A stretch of 64,000 nt of DNA from Amycolatopsis sp. MtRt-6 (GTDB lineage Bacteria; Actinomycetota; Actinomycetes; Mycobacteriales; Pseudonocardiaceae), in assembly GCF_017308975.1 (NCBI RefSeq), contig NZ_JADWPD010000026.1, positions 62,001-126,000 of the forward strand, read 5' to 3'. Position 1 is the first letter of the stretch. Every line of letters starts with the position of its first letter. A model generated the notes under the pieces. The model did no database searches, was not told the origin of the DNA, and saw only the letters and a program-made list of their open reading frames with translations. This document shows, piece after piece, positions 40,984-49,572 of this stretch. The position numbers were made by a program, and so were the translations under genes.

Positions 40984-41910
40984 ATGACCATCGGTGCCGC
41001 CCTCCCCGCCGGCGACCTGGCCGGAGCCGCCAACAGCGTCGACGCCCTGCTCGCCCAAACCCGCGAGGCCGCGGCCGCCGGCCTGCGCTCCGTCTGGTTC
41101 TCCCAGCTCTTCGACCACGACGCCCTCACCCTCGCCGCCCTCGCCGGACGCGAAGTACCCGGCCTCGCCGTCGGCACCGCCGTCGTCCCGCTCTACCCGC
41201 GGCACCCCCTCCACCTCGCCGCCCAGGCGCAAACCGCCCAGGCCGCCACCGGTGGGCGGTTCACCCTGGGGCTGGGACTCGGCGTGCCCGGGCTGCTCGA
41301 ACCCGCCTTCGGCTTCGAATACCCGCCGCCCATCACCTCCCTGCGCGAGTCGCTCACCGTCCTGCGCGACGTCTTCGACGGCCGCCGTCCCGCGTTCGAC
41401 GGCGAGACCCTCACCGCCTGCCCGCCGCTGCCCACCGCCGTCCCCGGGGGTGGTGACGTCCCGATCGTCGTCGCCGCCATGGGGCCGCGGGCGCTGCGCG
41501 TCGCCGGTGAGCTCGCCGACGGCACCCTCCCGTTCCTCGCCGGCCCGCGGGCGCTCGCCGAGCACGTCGTGCCCGCCCTCACCAAGGCCGCCGCGGGGGC
41601 CGGGCGGCCCGAACCGCGGGTGATCGCCGCCGTGCCCGCTGTCGTGACCGACGACGCCGACACCGTCCGGCAGGTCGCCGCCGTCCACCTCGGCTACTAC
41701 GGCGACATCCCGTCCTACCGCCGCATCCTCGACGTCGAAGGCGTCGCCCACGCGGCCGACCTCGCCCTGATCGGCGACGAGCGCACGGTCGAAGCCGGCC
41801 TGCGGCGGTACTTCGACGCCGGGGCGACCGAGATCGTCCTCATCCAGTCCGGCATGCGGTCGGCCCGCGAACGGCTGCGCACCTGGCAGGTGGCGGGAAA
41901 TCTGGCGTAA
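40984..41910 (+). CDS. LLM-class (luciferase-like) F420/FMN-dependent oxidoreductase
   Basis: This 308-residue protein has the TIM-barrel pattern of luciferase-like monooxygenases: WFSQLFDHDALTLAA (about 36), GTAVVPLYPRHPLHLAAQA (about 61), GRFTLGLGLG (about 95), and PIVVAAMGPRALRVAGELADG (about 160). It is close in style to the F420-dependent LLM subfamily of actinomycetes. ATG 40984 follows AAGGA. It is read in the same direction as the SARP gene, beyond a terminator and a C-tract, so it may have its own promoter. It could tailor the polyketide (hydroxylation, Baeyer-Villiger or reduction) or mark the cluster border; the reaction cannot be told from sequence. Confidence 0.88.
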   Translation: MTIGAALPAGDLAGAANSVDALLAQTREAAAAGLRSVWFSQLFDHDALTLAALAGREVPGLAVGTAVVPLYPRHPLHLAAQAQTAQAATGGRFTLGLGLGVPGLLEPAFGFEYPPPITSLRESLTVLRDVFDGRRPAFDGETLTACPPLPTAVPGGGDVPIVVAAMGPRALRVAGELADGTLPFLAGPRALAEHVVPALTKAAAGAGRPEPRVIAAVPAVVTDDADTVRQVAAVHLGYYGDIPSYRRILDVEGVAHAADLALIGDERTVEAGLRRYFDAGATEIVLIQSGMRSARERLRTWQVAGNLA

Positions 41911-42032
41911 TCGCCCACGAACCGGACGCCGCCGGGAAGTATCGTTCCACATCTTGAGACGGTGGATCGATCACGGCCCGGACTGCCTAAGGTCCCTGAT
42001 CGTCACTCGATCGGCTGAACCTTGAAGGTGCT

Positions 42033-42956
42033 GTGTCCGCCCCTGCCCTCCCGCCGCTCGCGGCGCGCTCCCTGCCCGCCGCGGTCTGGCGTGCCGTCCG
42101 GTCCGGGCGGTGGACGTCGGTCTGCGCCGTCCTGATCGCCGTCATCGTGCTGCTCGCCGCCGGCGCCGACCTGTTCGCCGGAATCGAAGGGCAGAGCCTC
42201 GTCCCGGACATCTCGACGCTCGGCCCGACCGGGCTCCCGGCCGGGGCGCTCGGCGGCGTGAGCGGCGCCCACTGGTTCGGCGTCGAGCCGCTGACCGGCG
42301 TCGACCTCTTCGCGCTCGTCGCGCACGGCGCGCGGACGTCGCTGCTCGTCGGGCTCGGCGCCACCGTCCTGGGCACCGCGCTCGGCGTCGTGATCGGCGT
42401 CAGCGCCGGCTACCTCGGCGGCTGGTGGGACCGCCTGGTGACCTGGACCGCCGACGTCATCCTCGGCTTCCCGTACCTGATCTTCATGATCGCGCTCGGC
42501 GCGGTCCTGCCGGTCGACTTCCCGCGGCAGATCACGCTGATCGTCGTCCTCGGGCTCTTCGGCTGGCCCCGCGTGGCCCGGATCGTCCGCGCCCAGACAC
42601 TGACGCTGGCCAAGCGCGACTTCGTCGCGGCGGCCAAGGTCATCGGCGGCGGCCCGTGGCACGTGTTCACCAAGGAACTGCTGCCCAACCTGTGGGCGCC
42701 GGTCATCGTCGTCGCCAGCCTGTCGATCCCGTCGATGATCGGCAGCGAAGCCGCGCTGTCGTTCCTCGGCGTCGGCGTCCTGCCCCCGACGCCCAGCTGG
42801 GGCCGCACCATCAGCACCGCCATCGACTTCTTCGAAACCGACCCGATGTACCTGGTCTTCCCCGGGCTCCTGCTGTTCCTCGTCACGCTGGCCTTCAACG
42901 TCGTCGGCGACGCGATCCGCGACGCGCTCGACCCGCGCTCGGGAGGCATGGTCTGA
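42033..42956 (+). CDS. Oligopeptide ABC transporter permease (DppC-like)
   Basis: This 307-residue inner-membrane permease begins at GTG 42033 with GAAGG upstream. It has a long N-terminal helix (VCAVLIAVIVLLAAGA), an extracytoplasmic loop with HWFGVEPLTGVDLFA, the hallmark of the DppC/OppC family, and the EAA loop (AAKVIGGGPWHVFTKELLPNL) that contacts the ATPase. It opens a five-protein importer operon in the order permease C, permease B, binding protein, fused ATPases. Stop and next start overlap as TGATG. Substrates are probably peptides or peptide-like compounds; a link to the PKS product is not shown. Confidence 0.92.
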   Translation: MSAPALPPLAARSLPAAVWRAVRSGRWTSVCAVLIAVIVLLAAGADLFAGIEGQSLVPDISTLGPTGLPAGALGGVSGAHWFGVEPLTGVDLFALVAHGARTSLLVGLGATVLGTALGVVIGVSAGYLGGWWDRLVTWTADVILGFPYLIFMIALGAVLPVDFPRQITLIVVLGLFGWPRVARIVRAQTLTLAKRDFVAAAKVIGGGPWHVFTKELLPNLWAPVIVVASLSIPSMIGSEAALSFLGVGVLPPTPSWGRTISTAIDFFETDPMYLVFPGLLLFLVTLAFNVVGDAIRDALDPRSGGMV

Positions 42957-43951
42957 TGCGCACCGCCCGCTTCGTCGCCACCCGGTTCGCCGGGATGCTC
43001 CTGGTCCTGCTCGTCGTCGCCTTCGTGACGTTCGTCGTGTTCTACATCCTGCCCGCCGACCCGGCCCGGATGGCCTGCGGCCGCCCGTGCACCCCCGAAG
43101 GCCTCCAGGTGGCGCGGGAGTTCATGGGCTACGACATCCCCTGGTACGGGCAGTTCTTCGAGTTCCTCGGCGGGATCGTCGGCGGCCGCACGTTCGGCAC
43201 CGGCGCCGCGGCGATCCACTGCACCGCGCCGTGCTTCGGCTGGGACTTCCAGAACAACGTCGACGTGCTCAGCGAGATCGGCGACCGGATCGAGGTCAGC
43301 TTCTCGGTCGCGCTGGGCGCCGCGGCGATCTGGATCGTGTTCGGGGTCGGCCTGGGCGTGCTTTCCGCGCTGCGCCGGGGGACCGCCGCCGACCGGATCA
43401 CCATGGCCACCGCGATGGCCGGGGTGTCGATGCCCGCCTACCTGGCCGGGATGATCGGCATCACGATCTTCGCCTTCGGCCTCGACGTCGTCCCGAAGTC
43501 CGGGTACGTGCCGCTGAGCGAAAATCCCGCCCAGTGGGCGTGGCACCTGGTGCTGCCGTGGTTCGTCCTGGCCTTCCTGCACGCCGCCATCTACGCGCGG
43601 CTCACCCGTGGGCAGATGCTGGAAACCCTCGGCGAGGACTACATCCGCACCGCGCGCGCCAAGGGCCTGACCGAACGCAAGGTCGTCGGCCGGCACGCAC
43701 TGCGCAACGTCCTGCTGCCGGTGATCACGGTGTTCGGCGTCGACCTCGGCTCGCTGCTGGCCGGGACCGTGATCACGGAGCGGATCTTCGGCATGGCCGG
43801 CGTCGGGCGGCTGCTCGTCGACGCCATCGCGTCGCTCAACCTGCCGGTGCTGCTGGGCGTGACGCTGTTCTCGGCCCTGCTCGTCACGGTCCTGAACTTC
43901 CTGGTCGACCTCTGCTACGGCGCGCTCGATCCGCGAGCGCGTCTCGTCTGA
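42956..43951 (+). CDS. Oligopeptide ABC transporter permease (DppB-like)
   Basis: This 331-residue permease starts at ATG 42956 in a TGATG overlap. It shows the DppB/OppB N-terminal signature (FVATRFAGMLLVLLVVAFVTFVVFYILPADPA), six or so membrane helices, and an EAA loop DYIRTARAKGLTERKVVGRHALRN. A longer than usual periplasmic loop (residues about 60-105) contains four Cys, which may form disulfides. It forms the membrane pore with the preceding permease. Confidence 0.92.
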   Translation: MRTARFVATRFAGMLLVLLVVAFVTFVVFYILPADPARMACGRPCTPEGLQVAREFMGYDIPWYGQFFEFLGGIVGGRTFGTGAAAIHCTAPCFGWDFQNNVDVLSEIGDRIEVSFSVALGAAAIWIVFGVGLGVLSALRRGTAADRITMATAMAGVSMPAYLAGMIGITIFAFGLDVVPKSGYVPLSENPAQWAWHLVLPWFVLAFLHAAIYARLTRGQMLETLGEDYIRTARAKGLTERKVVGRHALRNVLLPVITVFGVDLGSLLAGTVITERIFGMAGVGRLLVDAIASLNLPVLLGVTLFSALLVTVLNFLVDLCYGALDPRARLV

Positions 43952-43958
43952 AAGGGAC

Positions 43959-45632
43959 ATGATGAAACAGCTGCGGTTCGCCGCGGGGGTGCTCGCCGCC
44001 CTCACGCTGCTGACGGCGTGCGGCGCCAACGACACGCCGGCGGGGCAGGGCGGCACCGTCAAACCGGGCGGGAACCTCGTCCTGCTCAACGACGCGCCCT
44101 CGATCACGTGGGACCCGGCGAAGAGCTCGAACCTGGTCGTCACCACGCTCGGGCTGATCCACCGGCGGCTGACGTCGTGGGACGTCGCGCCGGGCAAGGA
44201 CACCACGATCGTGCCCGACCTGGCCACCGACACCGGACGGCCCGGCGACGGCGGTAAGACGTGGACGTTCACCCTCAAGGACGGCCTGAAGTACGCCGAC
44301 GGCTCGCCGATCAGGAGCGAAGACGTCAAGTGGGGCCTCGAGCGCTCGTTCGCGCCGGCGTTTTCCGGCGGCCTGGCCTACCACAAGGACCTGCTCTCGC
44401 CGGGCCTGGCGTACAAGGGTCCGTTCGAGGGCAAGGAACTCGACACGATCCAGACGCCGGACGCGAAGACCATCGTCTTCCACCTGGCCCGCCCCTACGG
44501 CGACTTCAACTGGGTCGCCAGCACCCCGGCCTTCTCGCCGGTGCCGAAGGGCAAGGGCGCCGAGGCGAACTACGGTGACCACCCGGTCGCGTCCGGCCCG
44601 TACCAGCTGGCGAGTTACGAGCGCGGCAAGTCGGCGAAGCTGACGCGCAACCCGAACTGGAACCGCGACGAGGACAAGACGCGGCTGGCCAACCCGGACA
44701 CCATCGAGTTCCAGCTCGGCCAGGACACCAGCGTCATCTCCAAGCGCCTGATCGACGACACCGGCACCGACCGCAACGCCTTCGGCATGTCGTTCGCCTC
44801 GCCCGCGCAGCTGGCGCAGATCCAGGGCAGCGCGTCGGCGAAGTCCCGGCTGGTGACGTCGGAATCCGGGGCGCTGGCCTACCTTTCGCTGAACACCCAG
44901 CGCGGGAACCTGACGAACCCGAAGGTGCGGCAGGCGTTCCAGTACGCCGTCGACAAGGCCGCCTACCAGGTCGCCAGCGCGGGCAGCGCCCAGCTGGCCG
45001 GCGACGTCGCCACCACGCTGATCACGCCGGGCCTGCAGGGCCGCGAGCAGTACGACCTGTACCCGGCGCCGCCGTCCGGTGACGTGACGAAGGCCAAGCA
45101 GCTGCTGGCCGAAGCGGGCTTCCCGAACGGCATCGACGGTCTCGTGCTGGCCACCCACAACGAGAACGGCTACCCGGAGAAGGCGGCGTCGATCCAGGCG
45201 TCGCTGGCCCGTGCGGGCATCAAGGTCACCATCAAGGCGCTCGACGAGGACACCTACACGTCCGAAGTGGACACCAAGGGCCTGTCCGACTACGACCTGA
45301 CGCTGACGTCGTGGCAGCCGGACATCCCGTCGGCCAACGCGAACATCCAGCCGCTGTTCCAGTCCACCGAGATCGGCAACGGCGGGGTCAACGAGTCGCG
45401 GTACGACAATCCCGAGGTCGACAAGCTCATCACCGAGGCACAGGCCACTGTGGACCCGGTCGAGGCGGGCCGGAAGTGGGCGGCGCTGGACAAGAAGATC
45501 CTCGCCGACTCGCCGGTGGTGCCGTTGATCTACACCCGCAACTCGTTCCTGCACGGGTCGCAGGTGGGTGACGTCCGGATCGGGCGCTTCCCGGCCTACG
45601 TCGACTACCGCAAGTTCGGGATCATCCAGTGA
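43959..45632 (+). CDS. Oligopeptide-binding lipoprotein (SBP family 5)
   Basis: This 557-residue extracellular solute-binding protein has a lipoprotein signal peptide with lipobox L-T-A-C and acylated Cys21. The mature part has the family-5 pattern (DAPSITWDPAKSSNLV, YADGSPIRSEDVKWGLERS, NPKVRQAFQYAVDKAAY). Length is normal. Start ATG 43959 lies behind AAAGGGA; an in-frame ATG at 43962 is equally possible. The stop overlaps the ATPase start by four bases (GTGA). It delivers ligand to the two permeases encoded upstream. Confidence 0.93.
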   Translation: MMKQLRFAAGVLAALTLLTACGANDTPAGQGGTVKPGGNLVLLNDAPSITWDPAKSSNLVVTTLGLIHRRLTSWDVAPGKDTTIVPDLATDTGRPGDGGKTWTFTLKDGLKYADGSPIRSEDVKWGLERSFAPAFSGGLAYHKDLLSPGLAYKGPFEGKELDTIQTPDAKTIVFHLARPYGDFNWVASTPAFSPVPKGKGAEANYGDHPVASGPYQLASYERGKSAKLTRNPNWNRDEDKTRLANPDTIEFQLGQDTSVISKRLIDDTGTDRNAFGMSFASPAQLAQIQGSASAKSRLVTSESGALAYLSLNTQRGNLTNPKVRQAFQYAVDKAAYQVASAGSAQLAGDVATTLITPGLQGREQYDLYPAPPSGDVTKAKQLLAEAGFPNGIDGLVLATHNENGYPEKAASIQASLARAGIKVTIKALDEDTYTSEVDTKGLSDYDLTLTSWQPDIPSANANIQPLFQSTEIGNGGVNESRYDNPEVDKLITEAQATVDPVEAGRKWAALDKKILADSPVVPLIYTRNSFLHGSQVGDVRIGRFPAYVDYRKFGIIQ

Positions 45633-47287
45633 GCGGAGCCGGGCTCCTGCGGCTGCACGACGTCGCGGTCTCGTTCGGGGACGTCGAAGCCGTCCGCGGG
45701 GTCGGTTACGAGGTCCGCGAAGGCGAGGTCGTCGCGGTGGTCGGGGAGTCCGGCTCCGGCAAGACGGTCACCGCGATGTCCCTGCTCGGCCTGCTCCCGC
45801 CCACGGCCCGCGTGACGGGCCGCGCGGAGCTGGCCGGGCGCGACCTCTACGCGCTGACCCCGGCCGAGCTGCGCGCGGTCCGCGGCGGCGACGTCGGGAT
45901 GGTGTTCCAGGAGCCGATGAGCGCGCTGAACCCGGTGTTCACCATCGGGGACCAGCTCGTCGAGGCCATCCGGACGCACCAGGCGCTGGCGGCCCCCGCC
46001 GCCCGGGAGCGGGCGGTCGAGCTGCTCACCCTGGTCGGGCTGCCGGACCCGCGCGAGCGGTTCCGGTCCTACCCGCACGAGCTGTCCGGCGGGCAGCTGC
46101 AGCGCGTCGTCATCGCGATGGCGGTGGCGAACGAGCCCCAGCTGCTGATCGCCGACGAGCCGACGACGGCGCTGGACGTCACCGTGCAGGCGGAGATCCT
46201 CGAGCTGCTCCGGGATCTCCGCGAGCGGCTCGGGACGGCGATCCTGCTGATCACGCACGACATGGGCGTGGTCGCCGACCTGGCCGACCGGGTGGTCGTG
46301 ATGCACGACGGCCGCGTGGTCGAGCAGGGCCCGGTCGAGGAGATCTTCACGGCACCGGCCGAGGACTACACGCGGCAGCTGCTCGGGTCGGTCGTCTCGC
46401 TCGGCGGCGCGGTCACCCCGCACGCGGCGTCGTCGATCCCGGACGTCCCGGCGGTGGCTCCGCTGCTGCGCGTGGAGAACCTGTCGGTCACCTACCGCGG
46501 CCGGTTCCGCACCCTGTCCGTGCACGCCGCGGCGGGGGTGAACCTGCACGTGGAGCCGGGGGAGGTGCTCGGCCTGGTCGGGGAGTCGGGTTCGGGCAAG
46601 AGCACGGTCGCCCGGGCGGTGACGGGGCTGCTCGCGCCGTCGGCCGGTTCGGTGCGCGTCGGGGACGCGGACATCACCCGGGTCCGCGGCCGGGCGGCGA
46701 AGGCGTTGCGGCGCCGGATCGGCGTGGTGTTCCAGGACCCGCTGTCGTCGTTGAACCCGCGCACGACGGTGGGCGAGAGCGTCGCGACACCGCTGCGGCT
46801 GCACCGCGCGGTCCGGCCGTCCGAAGTGGACGGACGGGTCGCGGAGCTGCTGTCCGCGGTGCAGCTGTCGCCGTCGCTGGCCGCGCGGTACCCGCACGAG
46901 CTGTCGGGCGGCCAGCGGCAGCGCGCGTGCATCGCGCGGGCCCTGGCGTTGCGCCCGGACCTGCTGGTGGCCGACGAGCCGACGAGCGCGCTGGACGTGA
47001 CGATCCAGGCCCGGATCCTGGACCTGCTGCGGGAGCTGCGGCAGGAGTTCGGCTTCGCCTGCCTGTTCATCAGCCACGACCTGGCGGTGATCGAGCAGCT
47101 CGCCGACCGGGTGGCGGTGATGCACCAGGGCCGCGTGGTGGAGCAGGGGCCGGCAAAGGAGGTGTTGACGGCACCGGCGCACCCGTACACGCAGAGGTTG
47201 CTGTCGGCGGCGCCGGTCGCGGACCCGGAGGCCCAGCGCCGGCGCCGGGAGACCTGGCGGCAGCTGCGCCAAGCCGGCCCGGGGTGA
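45629..47287 (+). CDS. Fused oligopeptide transporter ATPases (DppD-DppF)
   Basis: Two complete ABC ATPases are joined in one 552-residue chain. Half one has Walker A GESGSGKT (39-46), signature LSGGQLQRV and Walker B LLIADEPTTALD; half two has GESGSGKST (about 318-326), LSGGQRQRA and LLVADEPTSALD. Such fusions replace separate DppD and DppF in many actinomycetes. The start is GTG 45629, coupled to the binding-protein stop. It completes the importer. A copy of a dispersed repeat begins two bases after its stop codon. Confidence 0.94.
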   Translation: MSGAGLLRLHDVAVSFGDVEAVRGVGYEVREGEVVAVVGESGSGKTVTAMSLLGLLPPTARVTGRAELAGRDLYALTPAELRAVRGGDVGMVFQEPMSALNPVFTIGDQLVEAIRTHQALAAPAARERAVELLTLVGLPDPRERFRSYPHELSGGQLQRVVIAMAVANEPQLLIADEPTTALDVTVQAEILELLRDLRERLGTAILLITHDMGVVADLADRVVVMHDGRVVEQGPVEEIFTAPAEDYTRQLLGSVVSLGGAVTPHAASSIPDVPAVAPLLRVENLSVTYRGRFRTLSVHAAAGVNLHVEPGEVLGLVGESGSGKSTVARAVTGLLAPSAGSVRVGDADITRVRGRAAKALRRRIGVVFQDPLSSLNPRTTVGESVATPLRLHRAVRPSEVDGRVAELLSAVQLSPSLAARYPHELSGGQRQRACIARALALRPDLLVADEPTSALDVTIQARILDLLRELRQEFGFACLFISHDLAVIEQLADRVAVMHQGRVVEQGPAKEVLTAPAHPYTQRLLSAAPVADPEAQRRRRETWRQLRQAGPG

Positions 47288-47288
47288 T

Positions 47289-47311
47289 GCGCCCCAAGGT
47301 GGCCTTCGGTG
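47289..47311. repeat. Partial copy of the 30-bp-type intergenic repeat
   Basis: GCGCCCCAAGGTGGCCTTCG followed by GTG matches the ends and core of the repeat at 2851-2935. Only one unit is present here, right after the ATPase stop. Confidence 0.7.
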
Positions 47312-47405
47312 GCGCCATCGTCCCGTCGTCCGGGTCCCGTGGGAGTCGGCGGCGGGGTACGTCGGCTGAGAGATCCCGCGGACAGGGCGGTCCGCCGTCG
47401 GGGCA

Positions 47406-47436
47406 TTGCGGTGGAGCGCACTCCAGCTCCTAGGTT
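47406..47436 (+). promoter_or_regulatory. MerR-type promoter with 19-bp spacer, leaderless transcript
   Basis: TTGCGG (47406-47411) and TAGGTT (47431-47436) are separated by exactly 19 bp, too long for normal sigma-70 use but typical of MerR-family control. The spacer holds the palindrome TGGAGCGCACTCCA (47412-47425). The GTG start of the reductase is at 47444, eight bases after the -10 box, so the message should be leaderless. No MerR gene lies in the window next to it. Confidence 0.72.
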
Positions 47437-47443
47437 CGCCGGC

Positions 47444-48178
47444 GTGCGATACATCAAACTCGGAACGACCGGACTGGAAGTCTCCGCCATCACGCTCGGC
47501 TGCATGAGCTTCGGCGAGCCGGACCGGGGCGGCGAGCCCTGGTCGCTGGGCGCGGACGCGAGCCGGGACATCATCAAGCAGGCCCTCGAGGCCGGCGTCA
47601 ACTTCCTCGACACGGCCAACGGGTACAGCGCCGGAAGCAGCGAAGAGATCGTCGGCCAGGCGGTCAAGGACTTCACCCGGCGCGAGGAGGTCGTTCTCGC
47701 CACCAAGGTGTGGATGCGGATGCGCCCCGGCCCGAACGGCGCCGGGCTGTCCCGCAAGGCGATCTTCGCCGAGCTCGACGCTTCCCTGAAGCGACTGGGG
47801 ACCGACTACATCGACCTGTACCAGATCCACCGCTGGGACTACGGCACCCCGATCGAGGAAACCCTCGAGGCGCTGCACGACGCGGTCAAGTCCGGGAAGG
47901 TCCGCTACCTCGGGGCCTCTTCCATGCACGCCTGGCAGTTCGCCAAGGCCCTGTACCTGGCCGACCTGAACGGCTGGACCCGGTTCGTGTCGATGCAGGA
48001 CCACTACAACCTCATCCACCGGGAGGTGGAGCGGGAGATGCTTCCGCTCTGCGCGGACCAGGGCATCGGCGTGCTCCCGTGGAGCCCGCTGGCGCGGGGC
48101 AGGCTGACGCGGGCCCGGGACACCGCCACGGCGCGTGCCGGGAGTCGTTCTACAAGCGCCCGCCGGCGCGGTGAGTGA
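47444..48178 (+). pseudogene. Aldo/keto reductase, C-terminally truncated
   Basis: The 244-residue product has the AKR pattern: DTANGYS with Asp56 and Tyr61, LATKVW with the catalytic Lys, and the His in YQIHRWD. Homologues of this YajO-like group run to about 320-340 residues; here the chain breaks after SPLARGRLTRARDTATA, and the last 20 residues (RSTSARRRGE) do not resemble the family. In another frame the same bases read ESFYKRPPAR, which does look like family sequence, so a frameshift followed by a deletion of roughly 80 codons is likely. The missing part forms the cofactor adenosine pocket, so activity is doubtful. A MerR-type promoter precedes it. Confidence 0.75.
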
Positions 48179-48188
48179 CCCCCTCTCT

Positions 48189-48237
48189 TTAAGTGGGACA
48201 GTGTCCCGTATCGTAATCGGGACAACGTCCCACTTAA
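48189..48237. promoter_or_regulatory. Double TetR-type operator before the hydrolase/TetR operon
   Basis: Two palindromes GGGAC-N3-GTCCC (48195-48207 and 48219-48231) lie 24 bp apart centre to centre and are themselves arranged as a near-perfect 20-bp inverted repeat (TTAAGTGGGACAGTGTCCCG against its complement, two mismatches). They end 10 bp before the hydrolase start. The TetR gene at 48982 is the obvious ligand-responsive repressor. Confidence 0.82.
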
Positions 48238-48247
48238 GGAGTTCCCC

Positions 48248-48985
48248 ATGGCGATCACCTACGTGCTGGTCCACGGCGCCTGGCACACCGGGCAGTGCTG
48301 GGCGCGGGTCGTGCCGCGGCTGGCCGCGAGCGGGCGGCCCGTGTTCACCCCGACGCTCACCGGCTACGGCGAAACCCGGCACCTGCTGAGCCCGGACGTC
48401 GGCCTCCGCACGCACACCGCCGACGTCGTGCGGCTGCTGGCCGACGCCGATCTGCGCGATGTCGTCCTCGTCGGGCACAGCTACGCGGGCCTCGTCATCT
48501 CCGCGGTCGCCAACGAGGTGCCCGAGCGCATTGCGCGGCTCGTCTACCTCGACGCGATGGTGCCCGTCCACGGGGAAAACGGGATCGACGTCATGCCGAT
48601 CACGCGCAGTATGCTCGGCACCGGCTGGCGGGTCCCGCCGCTGCCCGAGCTGCCGCCACCCTTCGGCCTGTTCGGGGTGACCGAGCCCGGCGACGTCGCG
48701 TGGTTGCGGACCCTGCTCTCCGACCAGCCGATCCGGTGCCTCGAAGAGCCCGTCGCCCTGGACAACCCGGCCGCCGCCGCCATTCCGCGCACGCACATCC
48801 ACTGCACCGTGAAACCGGCGGGATTCGACCGGCGGCCGGTGCCCGCGCTGCAGCCGAACGGCGAACCCGCGGACGTGCGGGAGCTGGCCGCCGGGCACGA
48901 CTGCATGATCACCGCGCCGGCGGAGCTGGCCGAGCTGCTGCTCGACGCCCGCGTGCCGGCCGGGGCCGGTAGCATGCGGTCGTGA
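48248..48985 (+). CDS. Alpha/beta hydrolase
   Basis: This 245-residue protein has the alpha/beta-hydrolase pattern: oxyanion loop VLVHGAWH (residues 6-13), nucleophile Ser78 in VGHSYAG, and His217 in AAGHDCMI. It resembles the salicylate-esterase/hydroxynitrile-lyase-like group of small hydrolases common in actinomycetes. ATG 48248 follows TTAAGGAG. It shares an operon with the TetR gene through a four-base overlap and is preceded by a double operator, so it is probably induced by its own substrate. The substrate is unknown. Confidence 0.9.
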   Translation: MAITYVLVHGAWHTGQCWARVVPRLAASGRPVFTPTLTGYGETRHLLSPDVGLRTHTADVVRLLADADLRDVVLVGHSYAGLVISAVANEVPERIARLVYLDAMVPVHGENGIDVMPITRSMLGTGWRVPPLPELPPPFGLFGVTEPGDVAWLRTLLSDQPIRCLEEPVALDNPAAAAIPRTHIHCTVKPAGFDRRPVPALQPNGEPADVRELAAGHDCMITAPAELAELLLDARVPAGAGSMRS

Positions 48986-49572
48986 GCGATTCCCGGACGG
49001 CGGCGGGGAAACCGCCGCAGCGTGCCGACGCGCGGCGCAACGCCGGGAACGTCCTCGAGGCGGCGGCGGAGGTGTTCGTGACCTCCGGCGTCGACGCGCC
49101 GATCCGGGAGATCGCCGCCCGGGCCGGGGTGGGCACGGCGACCATCTACCGCCACTACCCGACCCGGGCCGACCTGATCCTCGCCGTGTACCGGCTGCAG
49201 GTCGAAGCCCTGGCCGAGGCCGGTCCGGCGCTGCTCGCCGACGAGCCGGGGCCGCACCGGGCGCTCGTGCGGTGGATCGACCGGTTCGTCGACTTCGTCG
49301 TCACCAAGCAGGGGCTGGCGTCGGTGCTGCAGTCCGACGAACCCTGCTACGACCCGCTGCACGCCTACTTCCTCGAACGCCTCGTCCCCGTGTGCACGCA
49401 GCTGCTCGACGCCGCCGCGGCGGCCGGGGAGATCGTCCCCGGCCAGGACGCCCACGAGCTGATGCGCGGCGTCGGCAGCCTCTGCGCCGGCGCGCGGACG
49501 GCGGTGCCCTACGACGCGCGGCACCTGGTGCGGCTGCTGATCAACGGCCTGCGCCGATCAGGCCCGCTGTAA
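48982..49572 (+). CDS. TetR-family repressor
   Basis: This 196-residue protein has the N-terminal TetR helix-turn-helix (IREIAARAGVGTATIYRHYPTRADL, about residues 42-66) and an all-helical ligand domain. GTG 48982 overlaps the hydrolase stop. It very likely binds the GGGAC-N3-GTCCC pair at 48195-48231 and represses its own operon. Its 3' end overlaps the convergent GH95 gene by 15 bp. Confidence 0.92.
   Translation: MSDSRTAAGKPPQRADARRNAGNVLEAAAEVFVTSGVDAPIREIAARAGVGTATIYRHYPTRADLILAVYRLQVEALAEAGPALLADEPGPHRALVRWIDRFVDFVVTKQGLASVLQSDEPCYDPLHAYFLERLVPVCTQLLDAAAAAGEIVPGQDAHELMRGVGSLCAGARTAVPYDARHLVRLLINGLRRSGPL

Noticed and set aside
42410..44329. Minus-strand open frame opposite the transporter permeases
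   Set aside because: Shadow of two well-defined permease genes; no motif or start site.
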